A stretch of 64,000 nucleotides of DNA from Bacillus sp. NEB1478 (GCF_031582965.1 NZ_CP134049.1:1984001-2048000), one strand, 5' to 3'. Shown: positions 51,501 through 59,694, counted from the first letter of the stretch. The notes: generated by a model from the sequence alone, not told the origin. Translations and numbers: made by a program.

Positions 51501-52139
51501 AGAAAGCTCATCATCACGATGTTTATCTATTTGATTAATGATTAATCGAACTTCTTTTCCTTTTTTTATTAAGTCTTTAATAAATTCAACATTTGTTTCT
51601 GATAGTATGTGATTGTAATCCATCACGTAAAAGATTAAATCTGCAAGATGAATGACATTTTCTGTTGCTTCTCTGTGAGCGGAATCTGTAGAATCAATTC
51701 CTGGAGTATCAAAAAATGTCAGATTAGATTCACTTTGATCTGATTCATAAAAGATTTCGATGGAATGTACAAAGTTCCCATCTTTGCAAAACGTTTTAAT
51801 CTCTTCCACATCAAATGGATGATTGAAAGTTACTACTTGTTTGTTTTTTAAACGGACTAAAGCCCTAGGTAATCCTTTTTTCATTTTGACAATATTTGCA
51901 CTCGTTGGAATAGGACTCGCCGGCAAAATACCCGTACTGGATAAAGCGTTTATCAAACTGGATTTCCCAGCTGAAAAATGTCCGCAAAAAGCTACTGCGT
52001 ACTCTTCTTGCGCGGCTTTTAAAAACAGCTCGTTAATCTGTTCTTCTTTTTTTGGTTCATTCATATTATGGAACGCATCGCTAAGAGCAATTAAGCGTTG
52101 TTTTTCAATAGTTAATAGTTCTTTTTCTGTCGATTTCAT
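48585..52139 (-). CDS. dynA: bacterial dynamin DynA (two fused dynamin-like GTPases)
   Basis: A 1184-residue protein with two complete dynamin-like units. The first P-loop is GHFSAGKSSLINAL from residue 53, with LTFFDTPGIDST and LIINQIDKHRD as G3 and G4. The second is GAFSAGKSSFANALLG near residue 630, with IVLVDTPGANS and FFAINASDLAE. Each GTPase is followed by long helical stalk regions. DynA tethers and fuses membranes and helps in membrane repair and phage tolerance in B. subtilis. Length and fusion match YpbR. AGGTGA lies six bases before the ATG. Monocistronic. Confidence 0.94.
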   Translation of the reverse strand: MKSTEKELLTIEKQRLIALSDAFHNMNEPKKEEQINELFLKAAQEEYAVAFCGHFSAGKSSLINALSSTGILPASPIPTSANIVKMKKGLPRALVRLKNKQVVTFNHPFDVEEIKTFCKDGNFVHSIEIFYESDQSESNLTFFDTPGIDSTDSAHREATENVIHLADLIFYVMDYNHILSETNVEFIKDLIKKGKEVRLIINQIDKHRDDELSFTDFKENVFNSFKSYGIEKEHIFFTSVKNKTFPHNDLSALTAYLKKIEMNKDSLLVEGTERQINEMVNQYIETEEKEKPALETILAKLELLHAEKEKLQMERKKQNDIITEKVDSIRDHFVKIVDSAQLMPYETREKAGLFMDSAKNDFKVGLFFSKHKTEQERNARKKAFQEKLKESIDAHINWHAQNYLNTLQKEVKSKLPQWDPVVLNEETLFSFIQPGVSSQGQGLLNYCDNIAGSAKKFARKQIASILGLVTLEIEKENSESALLSIRQEEELDQEIDSLVTEKEYALKWEEHKKELNHILSEKITDLYDTGVYEIHYASQYKPISVEQFKESYFDQQDEVLIEIDEGSSSSSSNEYKPSGSLEIETGKLNKTASLLKPISQLSHLSEEMESLANRLENRYFTMVLFGAFSAGKSSFANALLGENILPSSPNPTTAAINEVRKPEKGYTHGTVQIEMKSADDVRDEIKSILKSELDDLSSLIDQLKLDSLAQDHTKQLKHLQAFKDGYPWAKSYLDKTITTDLSEVSKYAAVESTACFVKKITIYYSCPLTEKGIVLVDTPGANSIHSRHTEVAFEYMKHADIIIYLTYFNHAFSHADREFLIQLGRIKDTFSSDKMFFAINASDLAENKDDEKAVVDHVKNNLQTFGIRHPRLFPVSSKNELNGAEGSDRGFANFRNSLNKYLENDLEKAMILSAEQSQNHAKQVIRNMIGETNLRMQKEDEYILAVQQREDALLKLCDEKISLSVKRLNQEMKELLFYVKQRVLIRYHDFYKETIHPAAVKSAKPDLIQCLQELYEKIAHDLQQEYRASSLRLDKWIQLQLDEKEKIILNEANDHQVSLQHSLEDKMNFKTPPVPAAFTHISIDDNSNWLSYFKNTKQFFEKSGSADLRNELVKTVEKEIGMWIETVEDVLKEHYNTVAQNAAEYTKMYFVQQINHYFTELKKPGDLEKRIDILESSLKQIENL

Positions 52140-52239
52140 TATTAGTCACCTATCTTTAATCCTAGCTTCTTTATACACTTTACCATATATATGATAACGA
52201 TTTCACCTTTGTTTATCTAGAATGCATATTCATTATTAT

Positions 52240-52330
52240 TAAACTTCTTCACAGTGGCATGTGGTGGAGCCTCTATTTTTTTGGTTATCCCGTTATTCCT
52301 TCAGAAAGTTCACACCTTCCATTGAAAATG
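52240..52330 (+). repeat. possible remnant of the interspersed repeat, copy R6
   Basis: Only short blocks survive: GTGGTGGAGCCTC and CACACCTTCCATTGAAAATG, in the right order and spacing for the middle of the element at 48152. The ends are lost. This accounts for most of the 228-bp gap between dynA and the GNAT gene. Confidence 0.45.
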
Positions 52331-52335
52331 GCGAA

Positions 52336-52368
52336 ATAAAAAAACTGCAGTGTGTCATACCGCAGTTC
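52336..52368 (-). terminator. intrinsic terminator after the GNAT gene
   Basis: Stem AACTGC/GCAGTT with a 13-base loop followed by seven T residues on the minus strand, directly after the stop codon. Confidence 0.8.
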
Positions 52369-52907
52369 TAACGAGAGAAAAAATACCCCATATAAATTTC
52401 ATCTTCATATTCACCATTGATCATGACTTGATCTTTAAGTCTTCCCTCAATTTCGAACCCGACTTTTGAATAAACATAAGCAGCTTTTTCATTTCCAGAA
52501 AAAACCGTTAGCCATATTTTATGCAACGAGTTTTCTTTTCCCCATCTTAATGTGTAATTCATTACTTCTTTAGCAATTCCCAGCCCTTGACTATCAGGAT
52601 GAATCCAAGTCCTGAATACTCCTGTGTGCTTTTTCATTTCCAAATCGCCCCTAAGGATTCTGGCAATCCCTACAACCTTGCTAGCTCTTTCAACTGCTAT
52701 GTACATATTATTTAAAGTGCTTATTTGTTTAATAAATGTGATTTCTTCGAGCAGGGAACGGGGCTCTTCTTTTTGGATATATTTTCCTTCTTTAATGATG
52801 ATTTTTACACTTTCTATAATTTCTTCTGCATCATTTTCAACTACAGGTCTTAATTTAATTTCTTCACCGTTTTTTGATAGAAAAGTGTGTACCTCCCCCA
52901 TCTTCAT
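52368..52907 (-). CDS. GNAT family N-acetyltransferase
   Basis: A 179-residue acetyltransferase. EIKLRPVVENDAEEIIE opens the GNAT fold. VGIARILRG with the strand-bulge FRTWIHPDSQGLGIAKEVMNYTLRW gives the acetyl-CoA pyrophosphate loop (S-Q-G-L-G-I-A). IWLTVFSGNEKAAYVYSKVGFEIEGRLKDQV is typical of RimJ/RimL-like members, and the ending DEIYMGYFF too. The substrate is unknown: protein N-termini, amino acids or drugs are all possible. AAAGGA lies seven bases before the ATG. It is monocistronic between dynA and cshA. Confidence 0.85.
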   Translation of the reverse strand: MKMGEVHTFLSKNGEEIKLRPVVENDAEEIIESVKIIIKEGKYIQKEEPRSLLEEITFIKQISTLNNMYIAVERASKVVGIARILRGDLEMKKHTGVFRTWIHPDSQGLGIAKEVMNYTLRWGKENSLHKIWLTVFSGNEKAAYVYSKVGFEIEGRLKDQVMINGEYEDEIYMGYFFSR

Positions 52908-52973
52908 ATCACAATTCCTTTCATTTACATAGCTATTTCCTTATTATTTCTCTCTCAAAAAATCTTCATACAC

Positions 52974-53010
52974 GAAAAAAAGGATGACTCAATGGAGCCA
53001 TCCTTTTTAT
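52974..53010. terminator. intrinsic terminator after cshA
   Basis: Stem AGGATG-A-CTC/GAG-C-CATCCT with a four-base loop, seven T residues on the minus strand and TTTTTATTT on the plus strand. Confidence 0.88.
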
Positions 53011-53015
53011 TTAGT

Positions 53016-54578
53016 TTATCTGTTTTTATTATCTTCACGAACTCTTTTTTGTGAGCGATAAGATTGGTCACGGCCGCTGCTGCGGTTTCCGCCATCTCTG
53101 CTTGAAGAGCTGCTGCGTTCTCCTCTTGGAGCGCCGCTTCTTTCGCCGCCTCTAGAAGAATAACCAGAACGACGGTTGTTATCAGGTCTTCCGCCTTCAC
53201 GTTTACCGCCAGAACGTCTGCGATCTGAGAAACGGTTGTTTGGGCGTCTCTTTTTCACAGATAATGGCGGCTCATCCGTTAAGTTGACCGGAGTTGTATC
53301 AGGTTCTTTCGTAAGAAGTTTAAGTGCAGCTGCCACTAATGTTACTGAATCATTTTCTTCCAATAACTCTACAGCTGTTTGCTTGTATCCACTTAAGTCA
53401 TCTTGTTGAATAACTTCCATTAATTTTTCAAGTGCAAGCTGCTGCTGTCCTTCCATTGCTTCAGATACAGAAGGAACTGTGCGCTTAATCATTTTACGTT
53501 GTGTGATTTTTTCAATTGTATATAAATGATCAATTTCACGAGGTGTAATGAATGTTAAAGCATAACCTGTTTTACCTGCACGTCCAGTACGTCCAATACG
53601 GTGAACATAGCTTTCTGGATCTTGAGGAATATCAAAGTTATAAACGTGCGATACACCAGAAATATCAAGTCCGCGGGCTGCTACGTCCGTTGCTACAAGT
53701 ACTTCAATCGTGTTGTTTTTAAATGCGCGCAATACTTTATCACGTTTCGCCTGTGGAAGATCACCATGGATACCTTCTGCAGAATATCCGCGTTTGCTAA
53801 GTGCTTCAGATAACTCATCAACACGGCGCTTAGTACGTCCAAAAACGATAGCAAGCTCTGGTGAGTGAATATCCATAAAGCGGCAAAGGGCATCGAATTT
53901 TTGACGTTCTTTTACTTCAACATATTCTTGTTCAATGTTTTTAACTGTCATCTCAGAAGCTTTAACTTTAATAAGTAAAACGTCCTTCATGAACTTAGCA
54001 GCAAGGTTTTGAATTTGTTTAGGCATTGTAGCTGAGAAAAGCATAGTGTGACGTTCAGTAGGAACGTTTTCTAAAATCTTCTCAATATCTTCAACAAAGC
54101 CCATGTTTAACATTTCGTCAGCTTCGTCCAATACTACAGTATGAACGTTTTCAAGCTTTAATGTTTTTCTGTTGATATGGTCTTGTACACGTCCAGGTGT
54201 ACCAACAATGATATGCGGACCATTCTTTAATGCTTTAATTTGGCGAACGATGGATTGTCCACCGTAGATCGGTAATGTTTTAATTCCTTTAAACTGACCG
54301 ATTTTATTTAGTTCTTCAGCAACTTGAACAGCAAGCTCTCGCGTTGGTGCAAGAACGATCCCTTGTACTAATCTTGATTTTGTATCCATTTTTTCGATTA
54401 GCGGAATACCAAATGCAGCTGTTTTTCCCGTACCTGTCTGTGCCTGACCGATTAAGTCAGTTCCTTTGAAAGCTGTAGGGATGGTGTCACGCTGAATTGG
54501 TGTTGCTTCCTCAAATCCCATGTTGTTGATTGATTGAAGCAACTCAGGACTAAGTCCCAATTCTTGAAATGTTGTCAA
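53016..54578 (-). CDS. cshA: DEAD-box RNA helicase CshA
   Basis: A 520-residue RNA helicase of the RNA degradosome and ribosome assembly. Motifs in order: Q motif [19 protein letters not shown], Ia [14 protein letters not shown] in [42 protein letters not shown]. The C-terminal 90 residues are a low-complexity Arg/Gly/Ser tail ([24 protein letters not shown]), which binds RNA. The start is TTG eight bases after GGAG. It has a leader of unusual structure upstream (54601-54664). Monocistronic, ended by a terminator. Confidence 0.95.
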   Translation of the reverse strand: MTTFQELGLSPELLQSINNMGFEEATPIQRDTIPTAFKGTDLIGQAQTGTGKTAAFGIPLIEKMDTKSRLVQGIVLAPTRELAVQVAEELNKIGQFKGIKTLPIYGGQSIVRQIKALKNGPHIIVGTPGRVQDHINRKTLKLENVHTVVLDEADEMLNMGFVEDIEKILENVPTERHTMLFSATMPKQIQNLAAKFMKDVLLIKVKASEMTVKNIEQEYVEVKERQKFDALCRFMDIHSPELAIVFGRTKRRVDELSEALSKRGYSAEGIHGDLPQAKRDKVLRAFKNNTIEVLVATDVAARGLDISGVSHVYNFDIPQDPESYVHRIGRTGRAGKTGYALTFITPREIDHLYTIEKITQRKMIKRTVPSVSEAMEGQQQLALEKLMEVIQQDDLSGYKQTAVELLEENDSVTLVAAALKLLTKEPDTTPVNLTDEPPLSVKKRRPNNRFSDRRRSGGKREGGRPDNNRRSGYSSRGGERSGAPRGERSSSSSRDGGNRSSGRDQSYRSQKRVREDNKNR

Positions 54579-54600
54579 TGTTCTATCTCCTTTTCTTTGA

Positions 54601-54664
54601 CGAAAAAGGTTTTACGATAACCTCGTGGACCTGACATTTTTTTAAAAAAAATACGTAATGTCAG
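54601..54664 (-). promoter_or_regulatory. structured 5' leader of cshA with two small hairpins
   Basis: On the minus strand CTGACATT/AATGTCAG (54631-54664) flanks a run of eight T and seven A. Closer to the gene, GGTT/AACC (about 54608-54621) is followed by TTTTT just before the GGAG site. The second resembles a weak attenuator. The rest of the 440-bp gap up to 55018 is AT-rich with no supported gene. Confidence 0.35.
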
Positions 54665-55018
54665 CCAATTGTTTTCAAAATACATCATGAATTGCACATA
54701 AAATAGCATTTCCTATTTTAAAAATTGACTGGAAATGCTTAGCCATGTGAATATGCGTAAAGGTTTAAAAGTTAAAAGTTACAAGGCTATCCGTAATTCA
54801 AACTTGTTCCGTCCATATATATTCCGTTGTTTAACTTATCACGTAACAATAATAAATGCAACTGTTTCACGTGAAGATACATTTAATTTAACCCATGTTC
54901 AATCAATTGAAACATCTATTATTGAATATATGTGTTTCGTAATAAATGGTTTACAGAGAATATTTTTATTAATCCATCACAGGCTAATGTTATGACATTG
55001 AAAGAAGGTAGGACATAG

Positions 55019-56428
55019 ATGGATAACAATTGGATTTCAGTCATTCCCTTTTTGGTGGTCATACCCATTGCAATAAAAACAAAACAGGTTTTGCCAGGAT
55101 TGATTGCAGGATTGTTAACTGGCTCTTATCTTCTGAAGCCATCTTTCGTCGGCGGTTTGGAGAAAATGGTTCAGTTTCTTGTAAAAGGGTTAATCGACTC
55201 AAAAAATATAAAAATTTTAATTTTTCTATATGTTTTTTCAGGACTGATTTCCATGATTAAGCTTTCTGGGGGAATAAAAGGATTTGTTGAAGAAGCGTCC
55301 AGCAGAATACAAACTAAAAAGGGTGCTCTATTGTTAACTTATGTATCAACCATCGGAACTTTTGCGGCTCCCAGCTTCCGCTTTGTGACGATTGCCCCAA
55401 TAATGAGGGCGCTTCTAAAAAAAGTCAAAATGTCTACGCAGGAACTGGGATTTGTTATTGAGACAACCGCTACCCCTATAATTGTATTAATCCCAATAGC
55501 AACTGCTTTTGTGGGATATATGACATCGATTGTGGGATTATCACTAAAAAATGAACATTTGAATGCAGATCCTTATTCGATGTTTATTAAAAGTATCCCT
55601 TTTAATTTTTTTTCTTTTGTGATGATTATCGTAGGTATTTACTTAAGTTTTTTTCACCATTCAAAATCAACAGAAGAATCGGATCCGAATGATGTGGGGG
55701 AAAATGAGGATGACGATTGGCACTCATGTGATCCGGCAGTAGGAAAAGATTTGCCGAACAAGCCATGGAATCTCTTAATTCCGCTCATTATGGTAGTAAT
55801 GTTAACACTTTTATTAACATGGTGGGATGGGTATAAAAAAACAGGTGGATTCATTAAAGCATTTATTTCTGCTGATGTTATGGATGCTATGCTCATTTCT
55901 CTGCTGTTTACAGCAATCTTCACTTTTCTCTTTTTAAGATTGCAAAAAATGAAGATTGGAGAACTATTGAGCGGTTTCATCTTAGGCGGGAATGATTTAA
56001 TGAGCGTCATCGTTTTGTTGACCATTGTTTGGGGATTATCTTCAGCGACTGAAGAACTTGGATTTTCCGAATTTGTTACGAAGTACGCTGCATGGATACC
56101 CGCATCATTAATCGTACCGCTTTTATTTCTTTTCGGTTGTGCGGTATCTTACTTTATTGGTTCTGCTTGGGGTACATGGGGAATATTAATGCCGCTCGGT
56201 GTTTCGATGTCATCAGTAGCTGACGTTTCAGTCCCCCTTGTGATCGGGGCGGTATTTGCAAGTGGTACGTTCGGAGCATTTGCCTCTCCTTTAAGTGATG
56301 ATACAAACACAATCGCTAGAATTTTAAATTTATCCGTCATAAAATATGCGCGGTATAAGTTAAAGCCAGCTTTGATCGCGGCAGGAATTACTGCTGTAAT
56401 GTACGGTGTGACTGTATTCTTTTTTTAA
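55019..56428 (+). CDS. NhaC family Na+/H+ antiporter
   Basis: A 469-residue membrane protein with 11-13 TMs and an acidic hydrophilic loop at about residues 215-250 (SDPNDVGENEDDDWHSCD). Family blocks are TYVSTIGTFAAPSFRFVTIAPIM, ATPIIVLIPIATAFVGYM, FLFGCAVSYFIGSAWGTWGILMPLGV and FGAFASPLSDDTNTIARI; the last two are the NhaC signature in the C-terminal half. It probably exports sodium or exchanges an organic anion such as malate or tyramine; the ion pair is not certain. GGTAGG lies six bases before the ATG. The extreme terminus of a repeat element follows the stop. Confidence 0.85.
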   Translation: MDNNWISVIPFLVVIPIAIKTKQVLPGLIAGLLTGSYLLKPSFVGGLEKMVQFLVKGLIDSKNIKILIFLYVFSGLISMIKLSGGIKGFVEEASSRIQTKKGALLLTYVSTIGTFAAPSFRFVTIAPIMRALLKKVKMSTQELGFVIETTATPIIVLIPIATAFVGYMTSIVGLSLKNEHLNADPYSMFIKSIPFNFFSFVMIIVGIYLSFFHHSKSTEESDPNDVGENEDDDWHSCDPAVGKDLPNKPWNLLIPLIMVVMLTLLLTWWDGYKKTGGFIKAFISADVMDAMLISLLFTAIFTFLFLRLQKMKIGELLSGFILGGNDLMSVIVLLTIVWGLSSATEELGFSEFVTKYAAWIPASLIVPLLFLFGCAVSYFIGSAWGTWGILMPLGVSMSSVADVSVPLVIGAVFASGTFGAFASPLSDDTNTIARILNLSVIKYARYKLKPALIAAGITAVMYGVTVFFF

Positions 56429-56440
56429 GGCTGTTTTCGT
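56429..56440 (+). repeat. terminal fragment of the interspersed repeat
   Basis: GGCTGTTTTCGTA right after the stop codon equals the left end of copies R2, R3 and R5, with no further homology. It may be a remnant of an excised or deleted copy. Confidence 0.45.
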
Positions 56441-56478
56441 ATAAAAAGAGGATGACTCATTAATCATGCCATCCTCTA
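56441..56478 (-). terminator. intrinsic terminator for the uracil-DNA glycosylase-like gene
   Basis: Stem AGAGGATG/CATCCTCT with a 15-base loop and TTTTTAT on the minus strand. It lies 150 bp beyond the stop codon, so array C is inside the 3' untranslated region. Confidence 0.75.
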
Positions 56479-56497
56479 ATTATTAATAGTTGTTGTA

Positions 56498-56571
56498 TTT
56501 GTTTGATTTCTTTTCATTTTTGTCTGATTGAATCCTATTTTTGTTTGATTGCTCTAATTATCTGTTCAATT
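56498..56571 (+). repeat. array C: degenerate tandem units, period 21 bp, core TTTGTTTGATT
   Basis: TTTGTTTGATT at 56498, TTTGTCTGATT at 56519, TTTGTTTGATT at 56540 and TCTGTTCAATT at 56561: three consecutive spacings of exactly 21 bp. The remaining ten bases of each unit are unrelated. The array lies between convergent genes. Confidence 0.78.
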
Positions 56572-56624
56572 TTCGTTCTTGATTAACCGTTCCCTTAATC
56601 CCCCTGAGATATCATCTAATGAAG

Positions 56625-57236
56625 TTAGCTTGTTTTTAACTTTCCTTCATGACGTACTTGGTCTATGACATCTTTGTATCGCTCTTTTGTCCATGAATTA
56701 TAAGAAGGGTGCGGAACTCCACTAATTATTTTGTATCTTTCGTTCAATTGCAGTTTATCCACATATTTTTCAGCAAACTTCCCACATGGAACGATAACAG
56801 TATCATCAGTTATATCTTTTAAAAGTCTTAACTTAAAATCCTGCAACACCATAGCGTGAAATTCGGCTTTATATTTATCACGAAAGATTTTTGCAGAACT
56901 TGTTCTAACTGACTCTGCCAGATTTAATTCATCTGTAAAACGGTGAACAAATTCCTCAGGATATGCTGATTTCTGAAGTGGAAATGGACAAACATTTACA
57001 ATAGCATAGACAGTTTCCTTTTCTTTGTCTAAATATTTTCCCATCGGTTCAATATGTTCTGCTTTAAAGAGCACTTTTGCCATTGATCTTCCAGATAGAC
57101 CAGCTAATGGTACGCCATATTTTAATTCCTCTTTATGTGGTGATTCAAGAACAAATAATACCTTTGAATATTTAGTCCGTATATCATTTACTTGAAAATT
57201 TGATTTCGCCTCTTGAAAAAATTTCTCAATATTCAT
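56625..57236 (-). CDS. uracil-DNA glycosylase superfamily protein
   Basis: A 203-residue protein. VLFVLESPHKEELKYGVPLAGLSGRSMAKVLF carries the motif 1 region (E-S-P-H-K-E, then G-x-P-L-A-G), and ISGVPHPSYNSW near the end is motif 2, H-P-S. This pattern belongs to UDG-fold proteins of uncertain specificity rather than to Ung, whose GQDPYH motif is missing. Base-excision activity is therefore unproven. ATG 57236 follows AAGGAG; an in-frame ATG at 57278 lies upstream of that site. Its 3' untranslated region includes array C. Confidence 0.75.
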   Translation of the reverse strand: MNIEKFFQEAKSNFQVNDIRTKYSKVLFVLESPHKEELKYGVPLAGLSGRSMAKVLFKAEHIEPMGKYLDKEKETVYAIVNVCPFPLQKSAYPEEFVHRFTDELNLAESVRTSSAKIFRDKYKAEFHAMVLQDFKLRLLKDITDDTVIVPCGKFAEKYVDKLQLNERYKIISGVPHPSYNSWTKERYKDVIDQVRHEGKLKTS

Positions 57237-57263
57237 TTCATTCTCCTTCAGTAACTTTATGTT

Positions 57264-57296
57264 AAAAAAAACCGGCAAACTGCAGTTTGCCGGTTT
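57264..57296 (-). terminator. intrinsic terminator after psd
   Basis: Perfect palindromic stem AAACCGGCAAACTG/CAGTTTGCCGGTTT and a T-run of eight on the minus strand. Confidence 0.92.
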
Positions 57297-57301
57297 AGAA
57301 T

Positions 57302-58159
57302 TTATATAGTAGCGGAATATTTCTTTGCTTTTGCAGATGCTGTATGTTTGCCGATGATTTCTCCCATACGTACTGAAGTCCCCACCTTAATTGCATCATC
57401 AAATGTAAAATCGGCATCCTCAAATAAAAGAATTACAGTTGAGCCAAATTCAAAATGCCCTACTTCGTCACCTTTATTATAAGAAACAGGTGTCATTGCT
57501 GACTTCATAACCTTTTTCCATTTACGGACTTTATTATCGTAATTTACTTTTACACTACCTACGATAAAAGCCCCTACTTTTACAATAGCTAATTTCCCGT
57601 AATCTGAATCTGCAAACGTAACAACCCGTTCGTTTTTCGTAAATAATCCTTTAACGTGATTTACACCAATGTCATTTACCGGGAACAAACGTCCAGGAAT
57701 ATATGTGCTGCTATCAACGGTAGCTTTAACCGGCATGTGAATTCGATGATAATCTTTCGGACTTAAATAGATTGTAATAAAATGCCCGTTTTCAAATGAA
57801 GTCTTTCCTTCTTCAGCCAATAAACGCTGTACAGAATAGGAAATTCCTTTTGCTTGTATAATCGTTCCTTTTTCAATACTGCCCATCTGTGTAATCAGAC
57901 CATCTACTGGAGAGATTACTTCATTTTCTTCTCCGCATATAGGTCTTGCATCTACTTTAAGTTTTCTTGAGAAAAACTCCGTTAAATGGGCATATTCATG
58001 AATAGGTTTTTCTATTTCTGATAAATTAATCTTGTAATGCTTAGCATACCGTTTTACATAGCGTTTACTTAATTTTGAACGGCCTGCCTTACCTACAATG
58101 GATGAGATTTTATTTTGAGGTAATAATGTCAAAAATAATTTTGCAACTCGCTGTTTCAT
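57302..58159 (-). CDS. psd: phosphatidylserine decarboxylase
   Basis: A 285-residue proenzyme making phosphatidylethanolamine. Self-cleavage occurs at the Gly-Ser bond of FGST near residue 238 (HFEFGSTVILLFE), giving the pyruvoyl small subunit. The catalytic Asp is in ISPVDGLI near residue 83 and the His in LSPKDYHRIHMPV near 141. It is about 20 residues longer than the B. subtilis enzyme at the N-terminus. Membrane-associated. AAGGGG lies seven bases before the ATG. It is monocistronic; pssA is not adjacent. Confidence 0.93.
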   Translation of the reverse strand: MKQRVAKLFLTLLPQNKISSIVGKAGRSKLSKRYVKRYAKHYKINLSEIEKPIHEYAHLTEFFSRKLKVDARPICGEENEVISPVDGLITQMGSIEKGTIIQAKGISYSVQRLLAEEGKTSFENGHFITIYLSPKDYHRIHMPVKATVDSSTYIPGRLFPVNDIGVNHVKGLFTKNERVVTFADSDYGKLAIVKVGAFIVGSVKVNYDNKVRKWKKVMKSAMTPVSYNKGDEVGHFEFGSTVILLFEDADFTFDDAIKVGTSVRMGEIIGKHTASAKAKKYSATI

Positions 58160-58314
58160 TTAATTTCCCCTTCGGCTGATAAATCCTTCCAAATTAAAAT
58201 GCTCTTATTTATTATAACCATTTTAACATAGATGGAGAGTCATTTTTATTGTTTATTAAATAAGCTTATGGCACAATAGCAAAAAACTAAGAATAAGACA
58301 TTGGGAGTGTATAT

Positions 58315-58608
58315 ATGAACATTCACATGAATGATGAAACAGCAAATTTTATTATTAAAGACCTGCAAGCTGATAAGGGCGATAAAATCAGATTTTTTGT
58401 CAGGTTAGGCGGCTGCAGTACAGCACAGGAAGGTTTTTCTTTAGGAATCAGCAAAGATAATCCTAAATACCCTGCGGCTTCTCTTAATCTCCAAAATCAT
58501 GAGTTTTTTATCGAAGAAGAAGATCAATGGTTTTTTGATCAAAATGATTTAAAAGTGAAAATTCAAAATGGTGAAATCGAATATGAATTTGTTAAATCAG
58601 AGACTTGA
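58315..58608 (+). CDS. yneR: HesB/IscA-like protein (YneR type)
   Basis: A 97-residue HesB-like fold protein with the order FFVRLGGCSTAQEGFSLGIS, then NHEFFIEEEDQWFFD. Only one of the three Cys residues used by A-type iron-sulfur carriers is present (GGCS), which is the normal condition in the YneR subgroup, so classical cluster transfer is doubtful. GGGAG lies seven bases before the ATG. It is convergent with yneQ, with a two-base gap, as a compact version of the B. subtilis yneP-yneQ-yneR neighbourhood. Confidence 0.85.
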   Translation: MNIHMNDETANFIIKDLQADKGDKIRFFVRLGGCSTAQEGFSLGISKDNPKYPAASLNLQNHEFFIEEEDQWFFDQNDLKVKIQNGEIEYEFVKSET

Positions 58609-58610
58609 AT

Positions 58611-58907
58611 TTACAAGAATTTATCTAGCTCGTTATAGCGTCCTTCTTTTTTCATAATTATTCTTTGCTTATCCCCTATAAGATCAAAATGGGGATAAGC
58701 TTCTTTTTCATGAATCCATTCTGCCTTTAAACCATATTTTTCTCCCCAAGAAATTAACTTATTTAAATCCTTGCAGCCAACTTTCGTAACACTCTTTTCC
58801 CCTGGGAATCTTGAATCAAGCCAAAAGTGGGTAATAAATGAAATATTTCCTGCTTTCACTTCTCTTTTCCATTTCTTCAGCTGCTCTTTTTTAATTCCGA
58901 AAGCCAT
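58611..58907 (-). CDS. yneQ: YneQ family protein
   Basis: A 98-residue soluble protein: MAFGIKKEQLKKWKREVKAG, then ISFITHFWLDSRFPG and VTKVGCKDLNKLISWG. The THFW...D-R-F block and the HFDLIGD segment near the end are conserved in bacillar YneQ proteins. No function is assigned. The start codon overlaps the stop of the thioesterase gene by one base, so translation is coupled. It is the last gene of its transcript. Confidence 0.83.
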   Translation of the reverse strand: MAFGIKKEQLKKWKREVKAGNISFITHFWLDSRFPGEKSVTKVGCKDLNKLISWGEKYGLKAEWIHEKEAYPHFDLIGDKQRIIMKKEGRYNELDKFL

Positions 58908-59329
58908 TATTCTACCCTGCTCGCTTTCTCATATGCTGCATGCCAATCCGGAAAATGTTTTCTAATGGAAATCGGTCTGAACGATTCTTTTTTCACGCAA
59001 ACGTGTGTTGAATTGCCTGTAACACATAACTCACCATGCTCGTTGTATATTTGATAGCCGTAAACCACTTTAATCCCTGAATATTCTATTACTGCCGTTT
59101 TCACAAGCGCACTTTGTCCGTATGTTAAAGGTTTCTTATAAGAAACTTGAATATCTGTAACAGGAGAAAGAACACCAGCTGATTCCATATCCGCATATCT
59201 GAATCCTAATGATTCAATAAATTTTGTTCTTCCAATCTCAAACCAAACTAAATAATTGGCATGATAAACAACACCCATCTGGTCTGTTTCTGCATACCTT
59301 ACATCAATCGTTGTTTCTGCATATTTCAC
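58907..59329 (-). CDS. yneP: 4HBT acyl-CoA thioesterase (YneP type)
   Basis: A 140-residue hotdog-fold thioesterase. The catalytic Asp is D16 in YAETDQMGVVYHANYLVWFEIGR, the typical 4-hydroxybenzoyl-CoA thioesterase motif. VSYKKPLTYGQSALV and HVCVKKESFRPI complete the fold. The acyl substrate is unknown. I use GTG 59329, seven bases after GGGTGG. The ORF open to 59392 includes a hydrophobic false N-terminus and runs into the tlp terminator. Confidence 0.88.
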   Translation of the reverse strand: MKYAETTIDVRYAETDQMGVVYHANYLVWFEIGRTKFIESLGFRYADMESAGVLSPVTDIQVSYKKPLTYGQSALVKTAVIEYSGIKVVYGYQIYNEHGELCVTGNSTHVCVKKESFRPISIRKHFPDWHAAYEKASRVE

Positions 59330-59378
59330 TTTATTGCCACCCTTTTTTACTTTTCTTTCACTGTAGTAGAAAACGTAG

Positions 59379-59405
59379 AAAAAGACCAGCAATATGCCAG
59401 TCTTT
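59379..59405 (-). terminator. intrinsic terminator after tlp
   Basis: Stem AAAGACTGGC/GCTGGTCTTT with two G-U pairs, loop ATATT, followed by TT after the stem. It overlaps the tlp stop codon. Confidence 0.78.
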
Positions 59406-59640
59406 ACTTTAATTCGTTGCCTTCTCGATATGCTTTTTCTTCCTGAATTTCAATTTGAAACTGCTCAAGGGATTCTTGTCTATGCTGATTTTTCTCTTTT
59501 ATCTGTTCTTTTTGACTAGCAGTCAGAGAATTATTATCCATTGTTTCGTTAGCTTCTTGCATGTTTTGCTGCGTATTTTGCACCATTTGTTCTAAACGTT
59601 CAACATTGTTGCTGCGATCGTCTTTATTAGGTTTTTGCAT
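59404..59640 (-). CDS. tlp: small acid-soluble spore protein Tlp
   Basis: A 78-residue Gln/Asn/Glu-rich helical protein. The order KDDRSNNVERLEQMVQNTQQN, then IKEKNQHRQESLEQFQIEIQEE, matches the Tlp (thioredoxin-like protein) minor spore protein family and has no Cys in the body. Such genes are transcribed in the forespore, and the protein is packed into the spore core. ATG 59640 follows AAAGGAG by eight bases. Its place next to yneP and near sspN fits the conserved order. Confidence 0.9.
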   Translation of the reverse strand: MQKPNKDDRSNNVERLEQMVQNTQQNMQEANETMDNNSLTASQKEQIKEKNQHRQESLEQFQIEIQEEKAYREGNELK

Positions 59641-59694
59641 CTTACACACTCCTTTAATTTGATCTTCAATAGTGTGTGCAAAAACATTGGAACA

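Noticed and set aside
52955..53200. An 81-codon open frame inside the 3' end of cshA
   Set aside because: It is the Arg/Gly/Ser tail of CshA read in another frame; the Ala/Glu-rich product is an artefact of that composition.
54735..54995. An 86-codon open frame on the plus strand upstream of the NhaC gene
   Set aside because: No ribosome site before the ATG, composition unlike a protein, and it lies across an AT-rich leader region. It is more likely chance.
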